Translations under genes and position numbers: made by a program | Shown: piece after piece, positions 52,023 to 61,403 of the stretch | Layout: each line of letters begins with the position of its first letter | How positions within the stretch are numbered: position 1 is the stretch's first letter | Notes under the pieces: generated by a model | The model's input: the letters and a program-made list of their open reading frames with translations, nothing else | Told to the model about the DNA's origin: nothing | Databases searched by the model: none | Origin: Mycobacterium sp. Root135 | GTDB taxonomy: Bacteria; Actinomycetota; Actinomycetes; Mycobacteriales; Mycobacteriaceae | DNA: 64,000 nucleotides | Assembly (NCBI RefSeq): GCF_001426545.1 | Contig: NZ_LMEZ01000004.1 | Coordinates: 496,001 to 560,000 of the forward strand | Direction: 5' to 3'

Positions 52023-53666
52023 CTACGACGAGCGACTCAGGACGGACCGCAACCGCCCGTTGGCCCGCTTCTTGTCCGCCAGTGCGGCCTTCGCGGCTTG
52101 CCAGCCCGGGATGCCGCACACGCCGCCGCCGGCGTGCGTTGCCGAACTGCCGTTGTACAGCCCGGCGATGGGCGTGCGGTAGTCGGCGAAGCCCGGCGCG
52201 GGCCGCATGTGGAACAGCTGCTCCAGCGAGAGCTCGCCGTGGAAGATGTTGCCGCCGATCAACCCGTATTCCTGCTCCATCTCGTGGGGTCCGACGACGT
52301 CGCGATGCAGGACCGAGGACGCGAAGCCCGGTGCCACCTGGTCGTACAAATCGATCATCCGGTCGGCGTAGGCGTCGAGCTCGTGCGCGTGCGGGGCGTC
52401 GGCCCACTCCGCGGGCACCCACTGGGTGAACAACGACATGATGTGCGTGCCATCGGGATTGAGCGTCTTGTCCAGCGTCGTGGGGATGACGCCGTCGCTG
52501 AAGGGCATCAGCGCCGGCTTGCCGCCGCGGGCGTCCTGGAAGGCCGCCTCGATGAACTCCATCGTGGGAGCCATCTCGACCGATCCGGTGTGGTGCTCGG
52601 CGATGCCCGAGCTCGGGTCGGCGGTGAAGTTGGGCAGCTCGGCAAGGGCCAGGTTGATCTTCACGACGCCGCTGCGGGTCTTCCAGTGCTCGATGTCGCG
52701 GACGAAGTCGTCGGGCAGCTCGTGGCGCGGGATCTGGTCGAGGAATGCGGTGCGCGGGTGCAGCGTGGTCACCACCAGCGGTGCGGTGATCTCCTCGCCG
52801 TTCTCGAGGACGACGCCCTCGACCTTGCCGCCGCGCACCTTGAGCGTGGATACCCTTGCGTTGGTTCGGATCTCGGCCCCGAAGGCGCGCGCCGAGCGGG
52901 CGATCGCGTCCGACACTCCGCCCATGCCGCCCTCGGGGTAGCCCCAGCTTCCGAGCTGCCCGTCCCCGACGTCGCCGATCGAGTGGTGTGCCATCACGTA
53001 TGCCGTGCCCGGCTCGAACGGACCGGCCCAGGTACCGATCACGCCGTTGACGGCGAGCGCCCCCTTGATCTGAGGGGACTCGAACCAATCGTCGAGGAGG
53101 TCGGCGATGCTCATCGTCAACAGCCGCGTGACGTCCGCGGTCATCCGGGTGGTGATGCCCTTCTGGCTCCACGCCAGCTTGGCGAGATCGAACAGGTCCG
53201 ACGGCTTGTGCGAGCCGATGTTGGGCGGCACCTGGGTGAGCAGCGGACCCATCACCTCGGCGATGCCCTCAAGCCACTCGTTCCATCGTGGCCAGGCGTC
53301 GGCGTCGCGCTTGGAGAACTTGGCGATCTGCTCGTGAGTGCGCGCCGGATCGTCTTCGAAGATGGTCAGGGAGCCGCCCTCGGGGAACGCTTGGTAGTAG
53401 GGCCCCATGGGGTGCACCTTGTAACCGTGGCGCTCCAGGCCGAGCTCGCGGACGATGGTGGGCGGCATCAGGCTCACGACGTAGGACAGTCGCGTGACCC
53501 GCAGGTGGGGTGCGTCCTTCCAGGGGGCTTCGGTGGTTGCCGCTCCGCCGAGGCTGCCGCGAGATTCCAGCACCAAGGTCTTCGCGCCGGAGCGGGCCAG
53601 GTAGGCGGCCGAGACGAGACCGTTGTGCCCACCGCCGACGATGATGGCGTCATACGCATTGGTCAT
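52023..53666 (-). CDS. FAD-dependent phytoene-desaturase-like oxidoreductase (PYROXD2-type)
   Basis: A 547-residue flavoprotein: YDAIIVGGGHNGLVSAAYLARSGAKTLVLESRGSLGGAA at the N-terminus (FAD fold and GG doublet), PEGGMGGVSDAIARSARAFGAEIRTNARV in the middle, and GLYNGSSATHAGGGVCGIPGWQAAKAAL at the C-terminus. It belongs to the carotenoid-desaturase/amine-oxidase superfamily but to the branch of unknown substrate. Its promoter holds operator B and it is divergent from the TetR gene. Confidence 0.83.
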   Translation of the reverse strand: MTNAYDAIIVGGGHNGLVSAAYLARSGAKTLVLESRGSLGGAATTEAPWKDAPHLRVTRLSYVVSLMPPTIVRELGLERHGYKVHPMGPYYQAFPEGGSLTIFEDDPARTHEQIAKFSKRDADAWPRWNEWLEGIAEVMGPLLTQVPPNIGSHKPSDLFDLAKLAWSQKGITTRMTADVTRLLTMSIADLLDDWFESPQIKGALAVNGVIGTWAGPFEPGTAYVMAHHSIGDVGDGQLGSWGYPEGGMGGVSDAIARSARAFGAEIRTNARVSTLKVRGGKVEGVVLENGEEITAPLVVTTLHPRTAFLDQIPRHELPDDFVRDIEHWKTRSGVVKINLALAELPNFTADPSSGIAEHHTGSVEMAPTMEFIEAAFQDARGGKPALMPFSDGVIPTTLDKTLNPDGTHIMSLFTQWVPAEWADAPHAHELDAYADRMIDLYDQVAPGFASSVLHRDVVGPHEMEQEYGLIGGNIFHGELSLEQLFHMRPAPGFADYRTPIAGLYNGSSATHAGGGVCGIPGWQAAKAALADKKRANGRLRSVLSRSS

Positions 53667-53704
53667 TAGCGACCTTCTTCCGTGTCGTGCGGCGGGACGT
53701 CCTG

Positions 53705-53720
53705 ACTGACTGTTCAATCT
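53705..53720. promoter_or_regulatory. TetR operator B
   Basis: GACTGACTGTTCAATC has one mismatch from the perfect palindrome. It overlaps the minus-strand -10 TAGATT (53717-53722) of the flavin oxidoreductase gene and lies just upstream of TAGGCT (53732-53737), a -10 for the TetR gene. Confidence 0.7.
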
Positions 53721-53782
53721 AATCGAGTGTTAGGCTTGCCGACAAGTAGCAGTGCCGCCACTTGAGGGGGATTTGGAAGGTC

Positions 53783-54442
53783 ATGGCCGAACCTGCGCCT
53801 GCGACGGAGAACAACGAGGGCCGTCGCGTCGAAATGCTCCACGCCGCAGCGAGCTTGATCTGCGAGCGCGGCTTCGGTGACACGCGCATCGCCGACGTGG
53901 CCAAGCGGGCCGGGGTCAGCTCGGCGCTCGTCATCTACTACTTCGGCACCCGCGACAGACTTCTGGTCGACGCACTCCGCCACTCCGAGGAGTCGTTCTA
54001 CGAAGCGGCCGAGAAGATGCTCGCCGAGGTCACCTCGACGCGCGAGAGGTTGTCGCTGCTGATCAAGTGGACGGTGATTCCGCAGGCGGACAACGAGATT
54101 CCCGGCGCCTGGGGGTTGTGGTTCGACCTGTGGGCACAGGCGTTTCGGCACGAGGAGGTCAAGGCGGGCCGAGTCGAACTCGACGCCCGCTGGCGCCGGA
54201 TGATCGTCGACGCCGTCAAGTCCGGGGAAGCCACCGACGAGATCGACGGCACTGTCGACGCCCGGATGTTCGCACTCGAGTTCGGCGCGTTGCTGGACGG
54301 TCTGTCGATTCAAGTCGCACTCGAAGACCCCGAGGTCGACTCCGAGGTGGCCTACGCGATCGCCATGCGCTTCTGTGAGCGCGAACTGGACCTGCCCCCG
54401 GCAAAGAAGGGCCAGAAGAAGCTCAAGCCGAAGAAGGGCTGA
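53783..54442 (+). CDS. TetR-family transcriptional regulator (BetI-like)
   Basis: 219 residues: N-terminal HTH ([52 protein letters not shown]) and a BetI-type C-terminal ligand domain ([32 protein letters not shown]). The tail is lysine-rich ([12 protein letters not shown]). GGAAGG precedes ATG 53783. It is central in the cluster and divergent from the flavin oxidoreductase gene across operator B, so it is the probable repressor of operators A-C. The last 20 bases overlap potA, convergent. Confidence 0.88.
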   Translation: MAEPAPATENNEGRRVEMLHAAASLICERGFGDTRIADVAKRAGVSSALVIYYFGTRDRLLVDALRHSEESFYEAAEKMLAEVTSTRERLSLLIKWTVIPQADNEIPGAWGLWFDLWAQAFRHEEVKAGRVELDARWRRMIVDAVKSGEATDEIDGTVDARMFALEFGALLDGLSIQVALEDPEVDSEVAYAIAMRFCERELDLPPAKKGQKKLKPKKG

Positions 54443-55580
54443 GTTCCTCCTCGGCGTTCGACGCCACCGGGTCGGTGCTCAGCGTGGCCGTGCTGCGGCG
54501 CAACACGCGAACCGCGTCGTGCGAACAGACGCAGACCACCGCGGATCCCGGTGGATGGGTCACCGACGTCGGACCCGCGGCGTTGGGTACCTCGACCACC
54601 AATGTCGTTGCCGCACCGACGTCCACGTGTACCTGCGTCTGGGCGCCGAGGTACACGATCTGCGCCACCGTGCCGTTGATCGCGTTGTGTCCCGCGGGCA
54701 CCGGCTCGTCGGCCCCATGAAGCGCGATGCGCTCGGGCCGAATCACGATGGCAGCCGCGCCCCGTGGCACCGAATGGTCGACCACCGCGCCGAGTCGGGT
54801 GTCGATCGCGAGGCAGACCGCCGACGTGCCGGAGACGTCGACCACGTCGGCGTCGAAGATGTTGGCGGCGCCGAGGAATCCGGCGACGAAGGTCGTCGCG
54901 GGCGAGGAGTAGATCTCCTGCGGCGGTCCGACCTGCTCGACCCTGCCGTCGGCCAGTACCGCGATCTGGTCGCTCATGGTGAGCGCTTCCTCTTGATCGT
55001 GGGTGACGTAGACGAACGTGATGCCGACCTCGCGCTGCACCGCGCGCAATTCGAGTTGTAACTGCCTGCGCAGCTTGGCATCCAGCGCGCCGAGCGGCTC
55101 GTCGAGCAGCAGCACCCGCGGCCGCAGCACCAACGCCCGTGCCAGCGCCACCCGCTGCTGCTGCCCGCCAGACAACTGGGCGGGGCGCCGCTTGGCGAAC
55201 CTGCCCATCTGCACCAGGTCGAGGGCTTCCCCAACCCGACGCGCGGCGTCCTCTTTCGACGTCTTCAGGTACTTCAGGCCGAACGCGACGTTGTCGGCGA
55301 CTGACATGAAGGGGAAGAGCGCATAGGTCTGGAAGACGGTGTTCACGGGGCGGCGATGCGGCGGATCGCCCGCCACGTCGCGACCGTCGAGTTCGATCCG
55401 ACCGGAATCGGGTTTCTCGAAGCCGGCGATCATCCGCAGCGTCGTGGTCTTGCCACAACCCGACGCTCCCAGCAGCGAATAGAACTGTCCCGCCGGGATG
55501 TCGAGGTCGATCCCCGTGACGGCGGGAACGCCGTCGAAGGACTTGGCCAGCTGGTGCAGCCCGATGTGACCGCCCGTCAC
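54423..55580 (-). CDS. potA: polyamine-type ABC transporter ATP-binding protein
   Basis: A 385-residue PotA-like ATPase: Walker [11 protein letters not shown]-loop [14 protein letters not shown], signature [15 protein letters not shown], Walker [13 protein letters not shown], then a TOBE_2 region ([13 protein letters not shown] ... [20 protein letters not shown]). It drives uptake by PotBCD, encoded 1.5 kb away on the other strand. Its start overlaps the aminotransferase stop (ATGA at 55577-55580), coupling transport to metabolism. Confidence 0.9.
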   Translation of the reverse strand: MTGGHIGLHQLAKSFDGVPAVTGIDLDIPAGQFYSLLGASGCGKTTTLRMIAGFEKPDSGRIELDGRDVAGDPPHRRPVNTVFQTYALFPFMSVADNVAFGLKYLKTSKEDAARRVGEALDLVQMGRFAKRRPAQLSGGQQQRVALARALVLRPRVLLLDEPLGALDAKLRRQLQLELRAVQREVGITFVYVTHDQEEALTMSDQIAVLADGRVEQVGPPQEIYSSPATTFVAGFLGAANIFDADVVDVSGTSAVCLAIDTRLGAVVDHSVPRGAAAIVIRPERIALHGADEPVPAGHNAINGTVAQIVYLGAQTQVHVDVGAATTLVVEVPNAAGPTSVTHPPGSAVVCVCSHDAVRVLRRSTATLSTDPVASNAEEELSPSSA

Positions 55581-56953
55581 GGCGCCACGGCCTCAGCCAA
55601 CCGGGCGAAGTTCGTCGTGAACCGGTCGACGTCGGAGTCGTCGTGCTGAACGGAAAGCAGCCATTGCTCCACCTTTCCCCACGGTGGCAGGAACACGCCG
55701 CCATTGTGCTGAATGAGCCAATGCAGATGGCCGAGACGCGCGTCCACCCGCAGGAAGTCGCGGAACTCCCGGACGGGGTCGGCGCAGAACGTCACACACC
55801 CCTTGGCCCCGACCGACACGACGTGCCAGCCGAAGCCGTACCGGGCGACGGTCGCCTCCAGCCCCCGGCGCATGCGCGCGCCAATCGCGTCGAGGTGGCG
55901 GTAGTTGTCGTCGGTGAGCACCTCCGACAGCGTGGCCCTGGTCGCGGCCATCGCCAACGGGTTGCCGTTGAAGGTGCCGACCTGTTCGTAGCGGCCGTCG
56001 GCGATCGCCGACATCACCTCGGTGGTACCGCCGATCGCCGCCACCGAGATGCCGCCGCCCAATGCCTTGGCCAGACAGACCATGTCGGGCACCACTCCGG
56101 AAAGCGCGGTCACGCCGCCCGGCCCAGTGGTGAAGCCCGTCTTCACCTCGTCGAAGACGAGCAGGGCCCCGGCCTGGTGGACGAGGTCGCGAATCGCCGC
56201 GAGGTAGCCGTCGTCCGGGGTGATGATGCCGGCGTTCATCATGATGGGCTCGAGGATCATCGCGGCCACCCGATCGCGGTTTTCGGACAGCGCCCTCGCG
56301 ACCGCGTCGGCGTCGTTGAACGGCACGACGACCACCAGATCCCGAATTGCCGCCGGAATCCCCGAATTGCCGGGCACTCCGGTGGGATGATCGCGGGGGC
56401 CGATCTCGTCGGCTTCCGGCAGCACCGACACCTGAACCGAATCGTGGTGACCGTGATAGCAGCCCTCGACCTTGATGATGAGGTCGCGCCCGGTCAGTGC
56501 GCGCGCCAGGTGGATCGCGTCCATCGTCGCCTCGGTGCCGGAATTGGCGAATCGCCACAGCGGCAGACCGAACCGGCGGGCCAACTCGCCGGCGATCCAG
56601 ATCGCGTCCTCGGTCGGCTGGGCGAAGTGGGTGCCCCGCCGCACCCGGTCGCTCACCGCGGCGACGATCGCCGGATGTGCGTGTCCTGCAATGGAAGCGC
56701 CGTAGCCGCCGTGCATGTCGACGTATTGGTTGTCGTCGACGTCGTAGACCTTCGACCCTTCGCCGTGGCTCATCCAGACGGCCTGCGGTTCGGCGATCTG
56801 CCAATTGGACGTCGCACCGCCGGCCAGGTGCTCGCGCGCCCTGACGATCATCTCCGAGCTTCGCGGCTGCCGGGCAAGGAACACCTGCTCCTCGGCGGCG
56901 ATGAGATCGTCGACCGCGTCGGACACCGCACTCTGCAACACCGTCGAGGGCAC
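55577..56953 (-). CDS. class-III aminotransferase (glutamate-1-semialdehyde aminomutase-like)
   Basis: A 458-residue PLP enzyme. The PLP lysine is K296 in [18 protein letters not shown], with [11 protein letters not shown] (D268-E269-V270) contacting the cofactor ring and [16 protein letters not shown] holding its phosphate. It resembles GSA aminomutase but sits in a transport/catabolic operon, so a transaminase for an omega- or secondary-pathway amine is more likely than heme synthesis. GTG 56953 is preceded by GGAGG; its promoter holds operator C. Confidence 0.85.
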   Translation of the reverse strand: MPSTVLQSAVSDAVDDLIAAEEQVFLARQPRSSEMIVRAREHLAGGATSNWQIAEPQAVWMSHGEGSKVYDVDDNQYVDMHGGYGASIAGHAHPAIVAAVSDRVRRGTHFAQPTEDAIWIAGELARRFGLPLWRFANSGTEATMDAIHLARALTGRDLIIKVEGCYHGHHDSVQVSVLPEADEIGPRDHPTGVPGNSGIPAAIRDLVVVVPFNDADAVARALSENRDRVAAMILEPIMMNAGIITPDDGYLAAIRDLVHQAGALLVFDEVKTGFTTGPGGVTALSGVVPDMVCLAKALGGGISVAAIGGTTEVMSAIADGRYEQVGTFNGNPLAMAATRATLSEVLTDDNYRHLDAIGARMRRGLEATVARYGFGWHVVSVGAKGCVTFCADPVREFRDFLRVDARLGHLHWLIQHNGGVFLPPWGKVEQWLLSVQHDDSDVDRFTTNFARLAEAVAP

Positions 56954-57011
56954 GGCGCACCTCCACTCTGCTTGTCTGGTCTCTTCTTCGCGCCAGCGCT
57001 CATCAGCGGTT

Positions 57012-57027
57012 GACTGAGCATTCAGTC
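57012..57027. promoter_or_regulatory. TetR operator C
   Basis: GACTGAGCATTCAGTC, a perfect 6+4+6 palindrome, 15 of 16 bases identical to operator A. The minus-strand -10 TAGACT (57024-57029) of the aminotransferase gene overlaps it; the plus-strand TTGACT at 57010 may be the -35 for potD. Confidence 0.75.
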
Positions 57028-57075
57028 TATGCGAGAGTCCTATCACCGACAAGACGCTTAGTGCGGGAGGCCCGG

Positions 57076-58329
57076 ATGCCAGCCCAGATGCCGATACCCG
57101 GTCGACCCGCTCCAAATCGTCGCCAATTCCTTCAGCGCGCTGCACTTTTCGCCGCAGCGGCACCCACTCTCGGCGCATTCCTGGCCGCCTGCGCCAAGTC
57201 CGCGCCACCCTCCTCTGGGCCGACGCTGACGATCGCCAAGCCGGACAACCCGGTCAAGTGGGACATCGCGAGCGGCAATGAACCCATCGCGGACGGGCTG
57301 GCGCCGGAGAAGGGCGCCACCCTCAAGATCTACAACTACGCCGACTATCTCAGCCCCCAGGCCATCAAGGCCTTCGAAGCAGAGCACGGCTGTACGGTCG
57401 AGGTCTCGACCTTCAACGACGGTGACGAGGCGATCACCAAACTCCGCAGCGGAGTGGACTTCGACATCTACAACGCCAACTACACCGAGATGAGCAGGCT
57501 GGTGACGGGTGGGCTGCTGCGCCCGCTGAATCACACCTATCTTCCCAACATCTCCAACGTGTGGCCGAGCTTCACCAACCCCTGGTACGACCAGGGCTGG
57601 CAGTACACCGTGCCGTACACGATCTACACCACCGGAATGGGTTGGCGCAGTGACCAAGTGCCCGCCGACATCGGTGGGCTGAAGAATCCGTACGAATCAC
57701 TGTGGGACACCGCCTACAAGGACAAGACCGCCATCATCGACGACTGGCACACCGCCATGGCGATGGTGCTGCTGAAGCAAGGCATCACCGACGTCAACAC
57801 GTCGTCGGCCGACGACCTGAAGATGGTCGACGAACAGCTCAGCGCGTTGGTGAAGGCGACCTCGCCCAAGGTCACCATCACGATGTACAGCGACATGCCG
57901 TCCGGCCAGATCGGACTGTGCCAAATGTGGTCCGGTGACGTCATCAACGCGCAGTCCTATCTGCCCGAGGGAGTCGGGACCGACGTTCTGCAGTACTGGT
58001 TCCCGCAGGACGGCAAGGGACTCGTCGACAACGACATGCTGGTCACCCTCAAGGGCGGCAAGAATCCGGTGCTGGCGCATCTGTTCCTCAACCACATGCT
58101 GGATCCCGCCGTCGCCAAGGAGAACTTCTCCGCGATCGGTTACCAGCCGCCGCAGAACACCCTGACCGCCGACTCCTTGATCGCCGAGGAGTTCATCCCC
58201 GAGAACCTGCGGTCGGCCATCGTCAAACCCGAGTACTTCGACAGCGGCTATCGCCTGCTCGAACTCGACGCGGACAACGACGCCGCGTGGCACAACGTCT
58301 GGAACGCGTTCAACGCCGGGGGATCCTGA
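57076..58329 (+). CDS. potD: spermidine/putrescine-type substrate-binding lipoprotein
   Basis: A 417-residue binding protein with a twin-arginine signal and lipobox (NRRQFLQRAALFAAAAPTLGAFLAAC). The mature part follows the PotD/PotF pattern: TLKIYNYADYLSPQAIKAFEAEHGCTVEV, LRSGVDFDIYNANYTEM, and YTIYTTGMGWRSDQV. Substrates of the family include polyamines and other cationic amines. ATG 57076 is preceded by GGGAGG at ideal spacing. Confidence 0.88.
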   Translation: MPAQMPIPGRPAPNRRQFLQRAALFAAAAPTLGAFLAACAKSAPPSSGPTLTIAKPDNPVKWDIASGNEPIADGLAPEKGATLKIYNYADYLSPQAIKAFEAEHGCTVEVSTFNDGDEAITKLRSGVDFDIYNANYTEMSRLVTGGLLRPLNHTYLPNISNVWPSFTNPWYDQGWQYTVPYTIYTTGMGWRSDQVPADIGGLKNPYESLWDTAYKDKTAIIDDWHTAMAMVLLKQGITDVNTSSADDLKMVDEQLSALVKATSPKVTITMYSDMPSGQIGLCQMWSGDVINAQSYLPEGVGTDVLQYWFPQDGKGLVDNDMLVTLKGGKNPVLAHLFLNHMLDPAVAKENFSAIGYQPPQNTLTADSLIAEEFIPENLRSAIVKPEYFDSGYRLLELDADNDAAWHNVWNAFNAGGS

Positions 58330-58334
58330 GAACG

Positions 58335-59237
58335 GTGGCGCGAACGCGCGAACCCAACGTCCGGCTGTGGGCCGCGCTGGCCGCCCCGGGTATCGGCTGG
58401 CTGCTGCTGTTCTTCCTGGCCCCGCTGTACGTGGTGCTGGCGATCGTCTTCGGTCGCGTCGACCCGCTGTTCCGCACCGCCGTTCCGGTCTGGAACCCGT
58501 TGGAGTGGAACCCCTCTCAATTCACCTACGTGTTGTCGAGGATCAGCCCGGACGGGGTCTACTTCCCCGCATTGCTCCGCACCGTCGGGTACGTCGGCGC
58601 GGCCAGCGTCCTGTGCCTGGCGATCGCCTTTCCGGTGGCCTACTTCGTCGCCCGTCTGGCCGGCAAGCGCAAGGGTCTGTTGATCGCGTTGCTGATCGCG
58701 CCCTTCTGGATCAGCTACATGATGCGAATGTTGGCGTGGGTCAACCTCCTTCAGAACGACGGACTCGTCAACCGCCTGCTGGGCTTCGGCGGGCTCTTCG
58801 ACGTCACAGTCGACTGGCTCACCGGGCAGCCCGTCGTGGTGATCCTCGGCCTGGCCTACGGTTACGTCCCATACATGATCCTGCCGCTGTACGCCGGGCT
58901 CGACCGACTGTCGCAGCCGATGCTGGAGGCCTCCCGCGACCTCGGCGCGAGCCGTATCTCGTCGTTCCTACGCGTGACGCTGCCGCTGTGCAGGCCGACG
59001 ATCCTGGCTGCGGTGCTGCTGACCTGCCTGCCCATGCTCGGTGACTACTTCACCAACGACCTGTTGTCCGCCTCGCCGAAGACCGCCATGGTCGGCAACC
59101 TCATCAACGACAGCGTGCAGGCTCCCGGCCAGACCGGTCAGGCCGGCGCCTTCGTGATGCTGGTGCTGCTCGCCACGGTTCTCCCGATGTTCTACTACGT
59201 CCGAGTCACCCTGCGCGGAGACGAGGTTCGGACGTGA
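58335..59237 (+). CDS. potB: polyamine-type ABC transporter permease 1
   Basis: A 300-residue permease with six membrane segments; the EAA loop is MLEASRDLGASRISSFLRVTLPLCRPT. WISYMMRMLAWVNLLQNDGLVN is the usual PotB signature. GTG 58335 is 5 bases after the potD stop. Confidence 0.88.
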   Translation: MARTREPNVRLWAALAAPGIGWLLLFFLAPLYVVLAIVFGRVDPLFRTAVPVWNPLEWNPSQFTYVLSRISPDGVYFPALLRTVGYVGAASVLCLAIAFPVAYFVARLAGKRKGLLIALLIAPFWISYMMRMLAWVNLLQNDGLVNRLLGFGGLFDVTVDWLTGQPVVVILGLAYGYVPYMILPLYAGLDRLSQPMLEASRDLGASRISSFLRVTLPLCRPTILAAVLLTCLPMLGDYFTNDLLSASPKTAMVGNLINDSVQAPGQTGQAGAFVMLVLLATVLPMFYYVRVTLRGDEVRT

Positions 59238-60115
59238 GGGGCCCGGTCAGCTGGTTCCGCGATCCGTGGCGACAGCCCCGCATTCTCGCCGGCATCACGG
59301 TCTTCTACCTGGTGTGGTCGCTGCTCCCGGTGCTGATCGCCGTGATGTTCTCCTTCAACGACGGCCGGTCGCGCACCAACTGGCAGGGGTTCTCGTTCCG
59401 GTGGTACTGGGGCGACCCGACCCGGTCGGTCTGGCACGACGCCAGCCTCCACACGGCGCTGCTGCAGACGTTGAAGCTCGGCGTGATCGCCACCCTCGTC
59501 ACCGTTCCACTCGGCGTTCTCTTCGCGATCGGCGTCGACCGCTGGCGCGGCAGGCTGCCGTCCGGGGCGAACGTGCTGATGCTGATCTCCTTCGTCATCC
59601 CCGAAGTGTTGCTGGCCGTCGCGCTGCTGTTCGTGATGACGAACCTGGCGCTGCCGATCGGCCTCGGCACGTCGGCGCAGGTGGTCGGTCTGGTGACCTA
59701 CCAGGTGGCCTATCCCGCGGTGCTGGTGCGCGCCCGCCTGGCGACCATCGGCAAGCAATACGAAGAGGCGGCAACGGATCTCGGCGCCTCCCCGCTCGGA
59801 TCACTGTGGCGGGTCACGATGCCGATGCTGATGCCGGCCATCTTCGCGAGCACCGTGCTGGTCTTCGCCGACGTCATCGACGACTTCGTGCTGGTGCGCT
59901 ATCTGTCGGCGGGATCGTCGACCGAGCCGGTGTCGGTGAAGATCTACAACACCGCGCGTGCCGCTCCGACGCCTGCGCTCAACGCTTTGGCCACCCTGCT
60001 GCTGCTGGCCGCTCTGGCCGCCGTCGTCATCGGCTACCTGGTGTACCGCCGGATGACGCGCGGCGACGCCACGGGCGCCGACCGCGGTCTCGCCGCATTC
60101 GCCGGCGAAGCTTGA
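59234..60115 (+). CDS. potC: polyamine-type ABC transporter permease 2
   Basis: A 293-residue permease, six membrane segments, EAA loop YEEAATDLGASPLGSLWRVTMPMLMPA, and the PotC-like SFNDGRSRTNWQGFSFRWY near the N-terminus. GTG 59234 overlaps the potB stop (GTGA). A strong hairpin starts 5 bases after its own stop. Confidence 0.88.
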   Translation: MRGPVSWFRDPWRQPRILAGITVFYLVWSLLPVLIAVMFSFNDGRSRTNWQGFSFRWYWGDPTRSVWHDASLHTALLQTLKLGVIATLVTVPLGVLFAIGVDRWRGRLPSGANVLMLISFVIPEVLLAVALLFVMTNLALPIGLGTSAQVVGLVTYQVAYPAVLVRARLATIGKQYEEAATDLGASPLGSLWRVTMPMLMPAIFASTVLVFADVIDDFVLVRYLSAGSSTEPVSVKIYNTARAAPTPALNALATLLLLAALAAVVIGYLVYRRMTRGDATGADRGLAAFAGEA

Positions 60116-60120
60116 GCCCC

Positions 60121-60173
60121 GCGATTTGTGGAGCTTTTGCAGCGGTCAGCACTGCTCAGACTCCACAAATCGC
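60121..60173. terminator. 13-bp perfect stem hairpin after potC
   Basis: GCGATTTGTGGAG (60121-60133) pairs perfectly with CTCCACAAATCGC (60161-60173). The 27-base loop contains a smaller GCAG/CTGC stem. Likely a terminator for potDBC or an intergenic palindromic repeat; there is no U-tract. Confidence 0.65.
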
Positions 60174-60209
60174 CAATCCCGACAGCTAGACCGACCGGCC
60201 GCGGCACCG

Positions 60210-60215
60210 TATCCT
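60210..60215 (+). promoter_or_regulatory. -10 hexamer of the Rieske oxygenase gene
   Basis: TATCCT lies 6 bases before ATG 60222, giving a leaderless transcript. The following GACTGTATGTTCAAAC (60216-60231) matches operator B at 13 of 16 positions and may be a weak fourth TetR site, though its own symmetry is poor. Confidence 0.45.
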
Positions 60216-60221
60216 GACTGT

Positions 60222-61403
60222 ATGTTCAAACAGCAGGAGCCGGCACCCGTTCCGGCCGACGATCTCGCCGCGAGCCTGGCCCCGTTCGGCGCCTCCCGCA
60301 TGCTGCCCCGCGAGGCGTACGTCGACCCGGCGGTCTTCGAGTGGGAGCAGCGCAACGTCTTCTCCGGCTGGAAGTGCGTCGGCCACGCCGCCGACATGGC
60401 CGGCACGGGCGCGCAGCGGGCGATCGGGTCCGGCGCCGACGGAATCCTGTTGGTCCACGGGGACGACCCGCATGCCAAGAACGGCGGTATCCGCGCCTTC
60501 GCCAACACGTGCCGACACCGCGGCCACGAACTACTCGCGTGCGGCACCACCGCGAAGCGGCGCGGCATCGTCTGCCCCTACCACTCCTGGTCATACCGGC
60601 TCGACGGGACTCTGCGTAGCGCACCAGGATTCGACGACGGCTTCGACCCCGGCCAATTCGGCCTCACCGAACTGCGGCTCGTCGACTGGCACGGCTGGTT
60701 GTTCGTCGACGCCAGCGGTACCGACGTCGAGTTCACCGACCACGTCGCCGGCCTCGAAGACGTGGTGAGTGGCTACCGGCCCGAGGATCTGGTGATCGTC
60801 GACCGCCACTCCTACGAGCTGGCCACCAACTGGAAGGTGATCGCCGAGAACTACCAGGAGTGCTACCACTGCTCGACCATTCATCCCGAGCTCTCCAAGA
60901 TCAGCCCACCCACCAGCGGGGAGAACCTGCACTTCGAGGGTTCGTGGATGGGCGGCTGGATGTCGATGATCGAAGGCGCCGAGACGATGTCGTTCACCGG
61001 CAAGAGCGGTGGCGTGGCCATCACGGGGCTCTCCGAGCACGAGCTGAGCACCGTGATGTACCTGGTCGGATTCCCGAACCTCCTCGTCAGCCTGCACCCC
61101 GACTACGTCATGACGCATCTGATGACTCCGCTCGCGGCCGACCGCACCCACGTGGAATGCGCGTGGGCCTTCCCGAAGGACGTTGCGGCCCGAGAGGGTT
61201 TCGATCCGTCCTACGCCGTGGACTTCTGGGATCTGACCAACCGACAGGACTGGGCCGCATGCGAGTCGGTCCAACGCGGCCTGAGCTCACCGCATGCCAG
61301 GCCGGGCCCGCTGGCTCCCGACGAGGACGGCGTCTACCAGTTCGTCACCCGTGTTGCCCGTTCGTACCAGGGCCGAAGTCATGCTGCTGACGCGTCGGCG
61401 TGA
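60222..61403 (+). CDS. Rieske non-heme iron oxygenase, quaternary-amine type
   Basis: A 393-residue oxygenase alpha subunit. Rieske cluster ligands: C97, H99, C118 and H121. The mononuclear iron site is in NWKVIAENYQECYHCSTIHPEL with H216 and H221, the third ligand probably the Asp in NRQDWAACE. The bridging residue, usually Asp, is Glu213, as reported for carnitine oxygenase CntA. Relatives are CntA, glycine-betaine demethylase GbcA and stachydrine demethylase. No reductase gene is nearby in the window. The 3' 59 bases overlap the next gene on the other strand. Confidence 0.87.
   Translation: MFKQQEPAPVPADDLAASLAPFGASRMLPREAYVDPAVFEWEQRNVFSGWKCVGHAADMAGTGAQRAIGSGADGILLVHGDDPHAKNGGIRAFANTCRHRGHELLACGTTAKRRGIVCPYHSWSYRLDGTLRSAPGFDDGFDPGQFGLTELRLVDWHGWLFVDASGTDVEFTDHVAGLEDVVSGYRPEDLVIVDRHSYELATNWKVIAENYQECYHCSTIHPELSKISPPTSGENLHFEGSWMGGWMSMIEGAETMSFTGKSGGVAITGLSEHELSTVMYLVGFPNLLVSLHPDYVMTHLMTPLAADRTHVECAWAFPKDVAAREGFDPSYAVDFWDLTNRQDWAACESVQRGLSSPHARPGPLAPDEDGVYQFVTRVARSYQGRSHAADASA

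Noticed and set aside
55577..56953. Reading the class-III aminotransferase as hemL of heme synthesis
   Set aside because: Its operon with PotA and its shared TetR operator point to catabolism; no heme genes are near.
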